The notes under the pieces: generated by a model | The model's input: the letters and a program-made list of their open reading frames with translations, nothing else | The model's database searches: none | What the model was told of the DNA's origin: nothing | Program-made: the position numbers and the translations under genes | DNA from: JADJGC01 sp964617645 | GTDB taxonomy: Bacteria > Zixibacteria > MSB-5A5 > CAIYYT01 | DNA length: 64,000 nt | Assembly (NCBI GenBank): GCA_964617645.1 | Contig: CAZTYE010000009.1 | Location: 75,972 to 139,971 of the forward strand | Direction: 5' to 3' | Part shown: positions 51,078 through 59,620 of the stretch, in pieces | Numbering within the stretch: the first letter of the stretch is position 1 | How the letters are laid out: each line of letters starts with the position of its first letter

Positions 51078-52241
51078 ATGACTGACAGACGTTTCTTGTT
51101 CACTTCCGAATCGGTAACGGAAGGTCACCCCGACAAACTCTCCGACCAGATTTCGGACGGTGTGCTGGACGATCTACTGGCACAAGATGAAAACAGCCGC
51201 GTGGCCTGCGAAACATTCGTAACCGTCGGCCTCGTCGTCGTTGGCGGTGAAATCACAACGCGCGGGTTCGTCGACATCCAAAAGCTGGTGCGCCAAATCG
51301 TGAAGGAAATCGGCTACACAAAGCCGAATTACGGATTCTCGTTCGACTCCTGCGCCATTCTTAACGCTATCGGTTCGCAGTCTCCCGATATCGCACAGGG
51401 AGTCGACACCGGCGGCGCCGGCGATCAGGGATTGATGACCGGCTATGCCTGCGATGAAACGCCGGAGTTGATGCCACTGCCGATCATGCTGGCGCACCAA
51501 CTGTGCCGTAAACTGGCGGAAGTTCGCAAATCGAAGTTGCTACCATTCTTGGGTCCTGACGGCAAGTCGCAAGTGACGATCGAATACATAGACGACAAAC
51601 CGGCGCGCTGTGAGGCCATTGTACTTTCATCGCAGCACGACGAGTCGATCCTGGACTCGACCGGTAAGAAAATCACCGAAGCCTCTCGACAACAGATGAT
51701 CGATGCCATTATTAGGCCCATCGTACCGGCGCAAATGCTTGATGCTGATACAAAGATCTATGTCAACCCTACCGGAAAATTTGTTATCGGCGGGCCGCAA
51801 TCCGACACCGGCATGACTGGGCGCAAGATCATCGTCGACACTTATGGCGGCATGGCGGCGCACGGCGGCGGCGCCTTCTCGGGAAAGGATGCGACGAAGG
51901 TTGATCGCTCGGCGGCTTACATGGCGCGTTACATTGCGAAAAACATCGTGGCCTCAGGTCTGGCGAGACGCTGCACGGTGCAACTGGCTTATGCTATCGG
52001 CGTCGCCGAGCCGGTCTCGATCATGGTCTACACTGACGGTACTTCGCATGTCAGCAACGATCGACTGATCGAACTGATTCGCAAGAATTTCGCGCTGACG
52101 CCGCGCGGCATTATCGACATGCTCAAGCTGCGTCGCCCGATCTTTCGTAAAACGGCGGCCTACGGCCATTTCGGCCGCACCGAGCCGGAGTTCACTTGGG
52201 AGGCAACCGACAAGGCTGCGGTCCTGAAGCAAGGTGCATAA
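51078..52241 (+). CDS. metK: S-adenosylmethionine synthetase
   Basis: Makes SAM from methionine and ATP. 387 residues with TSESVTEGHPDKLSDQISDG, the signature GGAGDQGLMTGYAC, GGPQSDTGMTGRKIIVDTYG and the P-loop-like GGGAFSGKDATKVDRSAAY. ATG with GAGG 12-15 bases upstream. Only 40 bases separate it from the preceding gene, too little for a SAM riboswitch. Followed by ahcY, a common SAM-cycle pairing. Confidence 0.97.
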   Translation: MTDRRFLFTSESVTEGHPDKLSDQISDGVLDDLLAQDENSRVACETFVTVGLVVVGGEITTRGFVDIQKLVRQIVKEIGYTKPNYGFSFDSCAILNAIGSQSPDIAQGVDTGGAGDQGLMTGYACDETPELMPLPIMLAHQLCRKLAEVRKSKLLPFLGPDGKSQVTIEYIDDKPARCEAIVLSSQHDESILDSTGKKITEASRQQMIDAIIRPIVPAQMLDADTKIYVNPTGKFVIGGPQSDTGMTGRKIIVDTYGGMAAHGGGAFSGKDATKVDRSAAYMARYIAKNIVASGLARRCTVQLAYAIGVAEPVSIMVYTDGTSHVSNDRLIELIRKNFALTPRGIIDMLKLRRPIFRKTAAYGHFGRTEPEFTWEATDKAAVLKQGA

Positions 52242-52310
52242 CGTCAGTCTGTCGACGTTTTGGCGGCGCGTGACGCCCGCTTTTCCTGATGATTAAGAAG
52301 GAGCTAATGC

Positions 52311-53567
52311 TTGAAATCTTACGATGTCAAAGATCTGAAGCTCGCCGATGAAGGCCGTCGCCGCATCGACTGGGCGTCCAATTTCATGCCGGTGATCAAA
52401 CTCATCGAAGAGCGGTTCAAGAAAGAAAAACCGCTCAAGGGGTATCGTTTGTCGGCGTGCCTGCACGTGACAACCGAGACCGCCAACTTGATGCGCGTGC
52501 TCAAATCGGGCGGCGCGGAATTGAGTCTGTGCGCATCCAATCCGCTTTCGACGCAAGACGACGTCGCCGCGGCGCTGGTACGCGATCTCGAGATCTCGGT
52601 TTATGCGATTTGTGGAATCGACACTAAAGGTTACTATCGTCATATCAAGGCATCGCTCGATCAGAAGCCGCACCTCACAATGGATGACGGCGCCGATCTG
52701 GTGAGCGTCCTGCACTCCGAGCGCACGGATCTGATCAGCGGTGTGATTGGCGGCACCGAAGAAACCACGACCGGCGTGATTCGCTTACGCGCGATGGCGG
52801 GGAACAAAGTCCTTCGTTACCCCATCATCGCCGTGAACGATTCACAGACCAAGCACTTGTTCGACAACCGCTATGGCACCGGTCAGTCCACGATCGACGG
52901 CATAATTCGCGCCACCAATTTCCTGATCGCCGGCGCGACGGTCGTGGTCGCCGGTTACGGCTGGTGTGGTCGCGGCGTGGCGATGCGTGCCAAAGGGCTC
53001 GGCGCCGACGTTATTGTCACAGAGATCGATGAGGTGAAGGCGATTGAAGCTGTGATGGACGGATTCCGGGTAATGCCGATGGCCAAGGCGGCGCCGCTGG
53101 GCGATATTTTCGTCACCCTCACGGGCAACATCAGCGTCATCCGTCCGGAGCACTTCGCCAGAATGAAAGACGGCGCCATTGTCGCAAACAGCGGCCATTT
53201 CAATGTCGAGCTTGATTTGGAAGGGCTGGCGAAGATGTCCTCCAAGCGCCGGATGGTGCGCAATCTCGTCGAGGAATTCACCGTCAAAGGCAAGCGCCTC
53301 AACGTGCTGGGCGAAGGTCGTTTAATCAACCTCGCTGCCGCCGAAGGGCATCCGGCGATGGTAATGGACATGTCGTTCGCCAACCAATCGCTCGCAAGCG
53401 AGTTCATTGTCAAGAACCACAAGAAGCTGGCAAACGGGGTCTACGCATTGCCCAAGAAGCTCGATCAGGGCGTCGCGGCTTTGAAACTGCGCTCGATGGG
53501 AACTGCCATCGACAAGCTCACGCCGGAACAAAAGAAGTATCTGGCATCGTGGGAGATGGGGACGTAG
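52311..53567 (+). CDS. ahcY: Adenosylhomocysteinase
   Basis: Hydrolyses S-adenosylhomocysteine to adenosine and homocysteine using NAD. 418 residues, without the ~40-residue insertion of eukaryotic forms, as in archaeal and Thermotoga-type enzymes. Motifs: SACLHVTTETANLM, ICGIDTKGYYRHI, VNDSQTKHLFDNRYGTGQST, the NAD fold VVVAGYGWCGRGVA and AEGHPAMVMDMSFANQ. TTG start with SD AAGGAG at 52298-52303. Its homocysteine product is the substrate of the cystathionine beta-synthase encoded at 60790-62157. Confidence 0.96.
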   Translation: MKSYDVKDLKLADEGRRRIDWASNFMPVIKLIEERFKKEKPLKGYRLSACLHVTTETANLMRVLKSGGAELSLCASNPLSTQDDVAAALVRDLEISVYAICGIDTKGYYRHIKASLDQKPHLTMDDGADLVSVLHSERTDLISGVIGGTEETTTGVIRLRAMAGNKVLRYPIIAVNDSQTKHLFDNRYGTGQSTIDGIIRATNFLIAGATVVVAGYGWCGRGVAMRAKGLGADVIVTEIDEVKAIEAVMDGFRVMPMAKAAPLGDIFVTLTGNISVIRPEHFARMKDGAIVANSGHFNVELDLEGLAKMSSKRRMVRNLVEEFTVKGKRLNVLGEGRLINLAAAEGHPAMVMDMSFANQSLASEFIVKNHKKLANGVYALPKKLDQGVAALKLRSMGTAIDKLTPEQKKYLASWEMGT

Positions 53568-53604
53568 TCTTTCGACGGTGCTCACTGTGTCTTGAATCGC
53601 TTAG

Positions 53605-53624
53605 GGGCGCATGGGAATGCGCCC
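53605..53624. terminator. Hairpin between convergent ahcY and DUF72 genes
   Basis: 8-bp stem GGGCGCAT (53605-53612) / ATGCGCCC (53617-53624), 4-base loop. No clear U-run, so termination is only suggested. Confidence 0.35.
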
Positions 53625-53691
53625 ATCAGCACAAGTTAGATGCTCATCGCGCTGTCAGGAAACCGTATCTGACGGTTCGACTTTAGCCGCC

Positions 53692-54543
53692 CTACGTCAA
53701 AGCATCGAACATCTCTTTCAGTCGCCGCAGCGTCGCCGGCGCGTGCCCGGCATAATGATTATTGATATAGACTAATGTCGGCACATTGCGTGCCACCATA
53801 CGCACTAAGAACTCGGCCCACCGCTGCATACTTTCGCTGCGGTCGATTACTTCTTTCTCCCAGGTCTTGGTGATCGCTTCAATTTGCTGACGATCACCGA
53901 GCAGGCGAATATAGCAGAGACCGTCGGTCACGGGATCGAACAATTTCTCGACTTCGTCGCCATGCGGCATCCAAGCCTGATCGACCAGAACCAGAGCGGC
54001 ATGATGTTTCTTGAGAATGGATATGAAATCCGGTTTGAGCCACGCCTTGTTACGAATCTCAACGCCGTACTGATAGCCGTCGGGAAGGTCGGATAGAAAA
54101 CGATCCAATTTCTCCAAGAAAGACTCGCGCGAATCGAAGACTTTCTTGGCGAAGTAAGGGAACTGCAGAATAAGTGGACCGAGCTTGTCGCCAAGTGCGC
54201 TTATCACCTTGATGAATTTGTCTCGCTCGCCATACGTAACGTCTGGATCCAGAATCTTGTTCGCGTCGGGTGTCGCCGCCTCGCCGCCGTGGACAATGGA
54301 GCGCGGGAACTTGGCGGCGAACAGGAACCTGTCGGGCGTTTTCTCCGCCCAGCCTTGAACGGTGCGCAGCGACGGCACAGCATAGTAGGTCGCGTCGATC
54401 TCAACGGTGTCGAACTGCTCAGCGTAAAGTTTCAAGAAATCCGCCGGCTTTGTGCCGTCCGGATAGAACGGTCCAACCCAGTCCTCCGAAGAGAATGACG
54501 ACGTGCCAAAGCGCACCACATCCGGCGTAAACTTCTGTCGCAT
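53692..54543 (-). CDS. DUF72 (YecE-like) TIM-barrel protein
   Basis: 283 residues from ATG 54543; a longer in-frame start at 54759 would add 72 residues of non-homologous sequence and run under the divergent kinase gene. Family features: VRFGTSSFSSEDWVGPFYP, FDTVEIDATYYAVPS, RFLFAAKFPRSIVHG, LGPLILQFPYF, GVEIRNKAW and the C-terminal YINNHYAGHAPATLRRL. YecE/DUF72 proteins are widespread but of unknown biochemical role. The ATG lacks an SD, and the promoter at 54550-54577 places +1 on the ATG. Confidence 0.9.
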   Translation of the reverse strand: MRQKFTPDVVRFGTSSFSSEDWVGPFYPDGTKPADFLKLYAEQFDTVEIDATYYAVPSLRTVQGWAEKTPDRFLFAAKFPRSIVHGGEAATPDANKILDPDVTYGERDKFIKVISALGDKLGPLILQFPYFAKKVFDSRESFLEKLDRFLSDLPDGYQYGVEIRNKAWLKPDFISILKKHHAALVLVDQAWMPHGDEVEKLFDPVTDGLCYIRLLGDRQQIEAITKTWEKEVIDRSESMQRWAEFLVRMVARNVPTLVYINNHYAGHAPATLRRLKEMFDALT

Positions 54544-54549
54544 AATTCC

Positions 54550-54577
54550 AGTATAATCAGGGGATGGCCGCGAGCAA
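54550..54577 (-). promoter_or_regulatory. Promoter of the DUF72 gene
   Basis: On the minus strand: TTGCTC (54577-54572), 16-base spacer, TATACT (54555-54550). Predicted +1 is 54543, the A of the ATG. Confidence 0.55.
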
Positions 54578-54658
54578 AGGCGGAACTGGCAGCGAATTGG
54601 CCTTGCATCGACAATCAGTAAAGGTAATACTGCCACCACGTTTTGGATTGAATCGACG

Positions 54659-57600
54659 ATGTTGCAGGCTAACGATAAGATTGCCCAATTCAAGGTCCTG
54701 AGAAAGCTCGGCGAAGGCGGGATGGGCGAGGTGTATCTCGCGGAGGACACAAAGCTCAATCGTCAGGTTGCGCTCAAGACCTTGCGCGACGATTACTTCG
54801 ATAACATCGACCGGCGCGATCGTTTCGAGCGCGAAGCCAAGACCGCCGCACAGATTCAGCATCCGAACATCATGGCCATCTACGACATCGGCACCACGCC
54901 GCACAGCGACGGCCAAGCCGATATCCACTACATTGTGATGGAGTACGTCCGCGGCGAGCACTTGACCGACTATCTGCCCAGGCACGCCGACGACACGGCA
55001 CGGCTCCTCCGAATCTCCGAAAAAATCGCCGGCGGCCTGGCGGCGGCGCACAAACTGAATATCGTGCATCGCGATATCAAGCCGGAGAACATCATCATCG
55101 ATGAGGATGACGAACCGAAAATTCTTGATTTCGGCTTGGCAAAGCCTCTGACGCCGTTGGAAGGCGCGCCCGATCAGGCCACCCGCGCGGTTAGTGGCGA
55201 GACGATGAAGGCCAATCTTACGAAAGTCGGAACGGTGATCGGCACAGTGGCCTACATGTCGCCCGAACAGGCGCGAGGCGAAACGGTTGATTCTCGTTCG
55301 GATATCTTCTCGTTTGGGGTTCTGCTCTATCGGACGTTCACCGGGCAGATGCCGTTCACCGGCCAATCACAGGTGTCGATCCTCGCCAAGATTTTGGAGA
55401 CGGCGCACCCGGCGCCCAAGTCGATCAAGACCGATATCGATCCGGAGATCGAGCGCATCATCGACAAGTGTTTGCAGAAGAACGCCGATGATCGCTATCA
55501 GGATACTCGCGATCTCGTGATCGACCTTCGCAATTTGCGCAGGCAATATGACTCGGGAATCAGTACGACGACTTCTGGCGTGCGTGCCAGCAAAGAGTTT
55601 CAGCAGCAAGTCAAAGCCGAAGTCTCGCGCCAGCGGCGCAAGCGGATCATGATCGTGCTACCGCTCATCGTCATCATCTTGGCGGCATCATATCTAATCT
55701 TTGACCGGCAGGAGGGCGGAATCACGTCGAGCGCTCAGGCGGGCGCGTACACGTTGGCTATCATGAGTTTCGAGAACAAGACCGGTGATCCGCAATTGGA
55801 TTGGCTCGAAACCGGTTTGCCGGAAATCCTGCTGACCGATCTGGCGCAGGGACAAACGATAAATGTCATCAGCCAGCGGAAGATTCTCGAACAACTCGGC
55901 AAGACGGAACGCGATCTCGCATCGCTGAGTTACGAAGAGCAGGTACGGGCCGCCCGCAAGCTGGGCGCCGTCAGCGTCATGTCCGGAACGATCTTCAAGC
56001 TGGGCGACAAGTTCCGCATCGACGCGCGTCTGGAAGACGTAAAATCGGGCAAAATCCTCATGGGCGAAAAAGTAATCGGCGAGGATCCGTTCAAAGTCGT
56101 CGACTCGTTGACGACGCGAATCGCGGCCTCGCTGAATCTTGCCGAGTTCGCCAGTCTGGATCGGGGCGTAGCGCAGTTAACGACCGGAAGTCCGGAAGCC
56201 TACCGCCTCTACCATGAAGGCATGAGCAAGTTCAGCCGCGAGCTCTGGGACGATGCGATGGCGGATTTCCGCAGGGCGGTCGCGCTCGACACGGCTTTCG
56301 GCATGGCATATATGCGCATGGGCATGATTGAGATGTTCCGCGGCCGCACCAACGACGGGATCGCCCAGTTCGCGCAGGCCCAGCAATTCGCCGCCAACAT
56401 GCCCGACCGCGACCGGCAGTATCTCGATATTTACAGTGACCTGTGGTTCCGGCGCGAAATTGATGACGCCTTCAGAAAATTGCAGGCGCTCGTCGAGAAG
56501 GATTCGGGAGACTTGGAGGCCAAGTCGCTCTACGGCATGTTGAAATGGGAAATTGGTCGCGACACTTCAACCGCTCTCGCGCTGCTTGATGACGTACTCG
56601 AGCGCAACCCCAAGTTCTCCATGGCGCTGGCGTGCAAGGCCTCCGTGTATACGGCCGTAAAGCGATACGATGACGCCGTCGACGTTTATCGGCAGTTTAT
56701 CGATTCCTATCCGGAATCGCCGACCGGCTATCGCGGTTTGGCATCGATCTACACGATGCAAGGCAACATCGAGCGCGCTCAGACTGCCTACGAAGATTTC
56801 TTGAAACGATTCCCGGGTGATGCCGCAGCGCTGGGCTTCCTGATCGCGAACGCCTTTCGCCAGCGGGACTTCACGGCTGCCGCCAGCTACATTGATCAGC
56901 TTGACCGCGAACACCAGGACGATCCTATTCAGCGGCAGCAAGCGGAGATTCATCGCGCCAACCTCTCGTGGTGGAACGGACATTTCCAAGAAGCCATCGG
57001 GCATCTCAAATCTGCCGTCGCATTCGCTCAGGAGACGCGCGATTCGAATCGCGTTTTCAATGCCTACAATCAAGTCGCAACCGCCTTTGAGCGCATCGGC
57101 AGAAGCGATAGTGCGATTGCGAACATGTGGCGCGGTTTCGAAATGCCGGAGCCAATGATAAAGATCAATGTGGCGATTCGGGTAGTGAGCGTTAGTCCGC
57201 GTATGGCCGATTCGTTGCGTCCGTTGGTTGATGCCAGTGTCGCCGACGTGCGCAGCCGCATGCCGAAGGAGGTGCAAGCCATTTTGGATCGAATCATCCC
57301 GCTATTCGACGGCTACGCGCAGGGCGATACCGGCAAGCTCATCGCCGTATTCGAGGAGTTGGAGAAGCGTGGTGGCACCAGCGGGGATATCGAAACTGAG
57401 ATCGGCAAGCTGGCCGTGCTCAGCGGGCGCTACGAGTCGGGCCGTGAGCGACTCCGCCGGTTTCTCTACGATGGCGCCGTTCCAAGCGTCGGCTACATCT
57501 ATCTGTCGTCACTCTACTATTACGGGCGCGCGGAAGAAGCGCTCGGTAATCCGGACACCGCACAGAAGTCGTATGCCGAAGTCCTACGCTACTGGGACAA

Positions 57601-57664
57601 GGCAGACATTCAAATCGACATCATCAAGGACAGCCGTGCTCGTCTCGCCAAGCTACGCAGTTAA
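54659..57664 (+). CDS. Transmembrane Ser/Thr protein kinase with TolB-like and TPR C-terminal regions
   Basis: 1001 residues. Cytoplasmic Hanks-type kinase at about 5-290: LGEGGMGEVYLAED glycine loop, VALKTL lysine, HRDIKPENII catalytic loop, DFGLAKP and VAYMSPEQARGE. One TM at about 325-345 (IMIVLPLIVIILAASYLIF). Then a TolB N-terminal-like domain (AIMSFENKTGDPQLDWLETG and AVSVMSGTIFKLGDKFRID, about 360-500), and many TPRs to the end. This architecture occurs often in FCB and Acidobacteria genomes. It likely senses a periplasmic signal through the C-terminal part. ATG 54659 has no SD. The end overlaps the convergent epimerase gene by 4 bases. Confidence 0.92.
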   Translation: MLQANDKIAQFKVLRKLGEGGMGEVYLAEDTKLNRQVALKTLRDDYFDNIDRRDRFEREAKTAAQIQHPNIMAIYDIGTTPHSDGQADIHYIVMEYVRGEHLTDYLPRHADDTARLLRISEKIAGGLAAAHKLNIVHRDIKPENIIIDEDDEPKILDFGLAKPLTPLEGAPDQATRAVSGETMKANLTKVGTVIGTVAYMSPEQARGETVDSRSDIFSFGVLLYRTFTGQMPFTGQSQVSILAKILETAHPAPKSIKTDIDPEIERIIDKCLQKNADDRYQDTRDLVIDLRNLRRQYDSGISTTTSGVRASKEFQQQVKAEVSRQRRKRIMIVLPLIVIILAASYLIFDRQEGGITSSAQAGAYTLAIMSFENKTGDPQLDWLETGLPEILLTDLAQGQTINVISQRKILEQLGKTERDLASLSYEEQVRAARKLGAVSVMSGTIFKLGDKFRIDARLEDVKSGKILMGEKVIGEDPFKVVDSLTTRIAASLNLAEFASLDRGVAQLTTGSPEAYRLYHEGMSKFSRELWDDAMADFRRAVALDTAFGMAYMRMGMIEMFRGRTNDGIAQFAQAQQFAANMPDRDRQYLDIYSDLWFRREIDDAFRKLQALVEKDSGDLEAKSLYGMLKWEIGRDTSTALALLDDVLERNPKFSMALACKASVYTAVKRYDDAVDVYRQFIDSYPESPTGYRGLASIYTMQGNIERAQTAYEDFLKRFPGDAAALGFLIANAFRQRDFTAAASYIDQLDREHQDDPIQRQQAEIHRANLSWWNGHFQEAIGHLKSAVAFAQETRDSNRVFNAYNQVATAFERIGRSDSAIANMWRGFEMPEPMIKINVAIRVVSVSPRMADSLRPLVDASVADVRSRMPKEVQAILDRIIPLFDGYAQGDTGKLIAVFEELEKRGGTSGDIETEIGKLAVLSGRYESGRERLRRFLYDGAVPSVGYIYLSSLYYYGRAEEALGNPDTAQKSYAEVLRYWDKADIQIDIIKDSRARLAKLRS

Positions 57665-58569
57665 TCGGCAGCTTCGACCAATACCGATCTGAGAGCAGGC
57701 TCAATGCGGTCGTGCTCGAACTTGAAGCCCGCATCGAGCAGTTTTTTGGGCAGCGCATTTTGACTGACTTGCAGAAGCTCAGTCGCGATTTCTCCTACCG
57801 CCAATCTCAGCGCAAAATCAGGTACAACCATGATGGTGGGACGGCGAAGAATCTTCCCCAACGACCGGGTGAATTCTTCGTTGGAGACGGGTTGCGGCGC
57901 GGTGAGATTTACCGGTCCACGTACCGAATCGGAATCGATCAAAAATTGCATCGCGTGGACAACATCACGCAGAGTAATCCAGCTCATAATCGTCCGGCCG
58001 TCGCCGAATCTTCCACCCAGCCCCAGTTTGAAGATCGGTAGCATCCTTGCGAGTGCGCCGCCATTGGGGGCGAGCACCACGCCGATTCGGAGTGTACAAA
58101 CGCGAACTCCGGCGGATTCCGCGGCTGTTACTGACTTCTCCCACTGCGCGCACGATTGTGCCATAAAGCCTCGGCCTGCGGAGCTCGACTCTGTAAGCAA
58201 CTCGTCCGGGCGGTGGCCGTAGTAGCCAACGGCTGACGCTTGCAACAAGAGCCGCGGTTTGTTCGCAAGTTTGGCAATCGTCCTGCTAATCAACTCGGCA
58301 GCCTGAACGCGACTGTCGACTATCTCTCGTTTGTGCCGTTCGGTCCAGCGCTCGGCGGCGACGTTTTTGCCGGCGAGATTAATGACGACATCGGTACCTT
58401 CAAGGTCGGCAGCATCAATCCTGCCGACGAACGGATTCCAAATCGAGAGACGGTGGATTGTTTCAAACGGCTGGCGCACAAATAGTGTCAACTCGTGGCC
58501 CCGCTCCGCAAATTCGTGAGTCAGAGCAGATCCGATAAGGCCGTTGGCGGCAGTGATTGCGATCTTCAC
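57661..58569 (-). CDS. TIGR01777-family NAD-dependent epimerase-like protein (YfcH/SulA type)
   Basis: 302 residues, GTG start. N-terminal Rossmann motif ITAANGLIGSAL (first Gly of the usual TGxxGxxG replaced by Ala), VVINLAGKNVAAERWT, SAVGYYGHRPDELLTE, RIGVVLAPNGGAL, MSWITLRDVVHAM and a C-terminal DUF1731-like end (LPKKLLDAGFKFEHDRIEPA). Members are extended SDR proteins with no firm substrate, linked in some bacteria to cell division or cyanobacterial plastid function. There is no SD; the promoter at 58578-58606 would start transcription 2 bases before the GTG. Confidence 0.9.
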   Translation of the reverse strand: MKIAITAANGLIGSALTHEFAERGHELTLFVRQPFETIHRLSIWNPFVGRIDAADLEGTDVVINLAGKNVAAERWTERHKREIVDSRVQAAELISRTIAKLANKPRLLLQASAVGYYGHRPDELLTESSSAGRGFMAQSCAQWEKSVTAAESAGVRVCTLRIGVVLAPNGGALARMLPIFKLGLGGRFGDGRTIMSWITLRDVVHAMQFLIDSDSVRGPVNLTAPQPVSNEEFTRSLGKILRRPTIMVVPDFALRLAVGEIATELLQVSQNALPKKLLDAGFKFEHDRIEPALRSVLVEAAD

Positions 58570-58577
58570 GTGGATTC

Positions 58578-58606
58578 AGTCTACGGGATTCGATTAGGAA
58601 AATCAA
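58578..58606 (-). promoter_or_regulatory. Promoter of the TIGR01777 gene
   Basis: On the minus strand: TTGATT (58606-58601), 17-base spacer, TAGACT (58583-58578). Predicted +1 near 58571, two bases before the GTG. Confidence 0.45.
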
Positions 58607-58646
58607 TCTTTGCGATGATGCCGCCCGGGCATCAAACGTTCGTGCC

Positions 58647-59060
58647 TCAGCCGCCTTTGCAGCCGACGCAGGCGGCTATTTGCTCGGTAATGATATCGAC
58701 ATCAATCTCGGCATCGATGATCGTCTCATTGGGGTCGTAGGCGACATCGGCGACCGCACAGGCGTGCCCTTTGCCGCCCGGCGTCAGGCCAGTGAACACT
58801 TCAAGCGTCGCCCGGACGGCGAAGAGGTGCTTGAGCCGCAAAAACTCAAGAATTTCATCGCTGGTGGGGTCGATAGCCAGAAAACGATCCGTCTCAATGT
58901 CCAGCAACTCATTGACGGTAAGGCCGCGAAAGAGATCGATCAATAGCGAGTTCTGACCGACACCTTGACCGCAAGATTTCTTCACGAACTGATAGTTCTT
59001 GAGCCGCTCGTCACGATCAAGCACGACCTGGATGAGTTCGGTTACAGAGTTACAGGGCAT
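58647..59060 (-). CDS. NifU/IscU-like small protein with C-terminal CxxC
   Basis: 137 residues. MPCNSVTELIQVVLDRDERL, VKKSCGQGVGQNSLLIDLFR and GLTVNELLDIE resemble the NifU N-terminal (IscU) fold, including Cys3 and Cys30 spaced 27 residues apart as in IscU; a third Cys (101, GHACAVADVAYD) lies in a similar context. A CVGCKGG ending adds two more Cys. It could be an Fe-S or sulfur-handling scaffold. No SD is visible. It is the last gene of the minus-strand group that begins with cystathionine beta-synthase, though 146 bases separate it from the DUF302 gene. Confidence 0.65.
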   Translation of the reverse strand: MPCNSVTELIQVVLDRDERLKNYQFVKKSCGQGVGQNSLLIDLFRGLTVNELLDIETDRFLAIDPTSDEILEFLRLKHLFAVRATLEVFTGLTPGGKGHACAVADVAYDPNETIIDAEIDVDIITEQIAACVGCKGG

Positions 59061-59206
59061 GCGGCTTCACCCAGACAAACCAGACAAATGAGCTGATAAA
59101 CACTGCCATGAATACGTCGGGAAGGATTCGATAATTAGCGCAAATTGCCGGCGATGACCCGGGTCGCACTTCGCGCAGAGCGGAAGATGGGAATGCGCCC
59201 GCGTGT

Positions 59207-59602
59207 CTACAATTTCTCCGCCACGCTCATCAGCAGTTCGCGTACCTTGCCGGCGGGTTCGTTGAGCGAGTTATTGCCGGTGATCGCCAATGCCGCCTGC
59301 GGATCCATAAAGGCAATGTTGGTTCCGCCCTTGTCATTGGCGTAAACGATGACATTGCACGGCAGCAGCGAGCCGATTTCCAGTTCGCGTTCGAAAGCCT
59401 GATGCGCGATTTTCGGATTGCAGGCGCCGAGAATCAAATAGGGGCGGAAATCGACATCGAGTTTCTTCTTCATCGTCGCCATCACATCGATTTCCGTGAG
59501 AATGCCGAATCCGACATCCTTCAGAAGTTCCTCGACCCGGCTTCGAGCGTCCGCGAAGCTGAGCTTCGTCTCCACGCCAAATGTGTATGGTGTGACGTAC
59601 AT
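59207..59602 (-). CDS. DUF302 domain protein
   Basis: 131 residues, a single DUF302 domain: SFADARSRVEELLKDVGFGI with LTEIDVMATM, YLILGACNPKIAHQAFERE, and IGSLLPCNVIVYANDKGGTN. The fold is known from structures but the function is not; it often adjoins sulfur, redox or heavy-metal genes. Good SD (GGAGGAAG) before the ATG. It follows the cystathionine gamma-enzyme by 18 bases and is probably in the same transcript. Confidence 0.9.
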   Translation of the reverse strand: MYVTPYTFGVETKLSFADARSRVEELLKDVGFGILTEIDVMATMKKKLDVDFRPYLILGACNPKIAHQAFERELEIGSLLPCNVIVYANDKGGTNIAFMDPQAALAITGNNSLNEPAGKVRELLMSVAEKL

Positions 59603-59620
59603 AGTTCTTCCTCCACACGA

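Noticed and set aside
52242..52310. SAH riboswitch upstream of ahcY
   Set aside because: The 69-base gap has no recognisable SAH aptamer core; only a normal SD is seen.
54544..54759. N-terminal extension of the DUF72 protein
   Set aside because: The 72 extra residues are unlike the family and run antisense under the kinase start; the promoter at 54550-54577 lies inside it.
54557..55366. 269-codon minus-strand frame
   Set aside because: Antisense to the conserved kinase domain; a codon-bias shadow.
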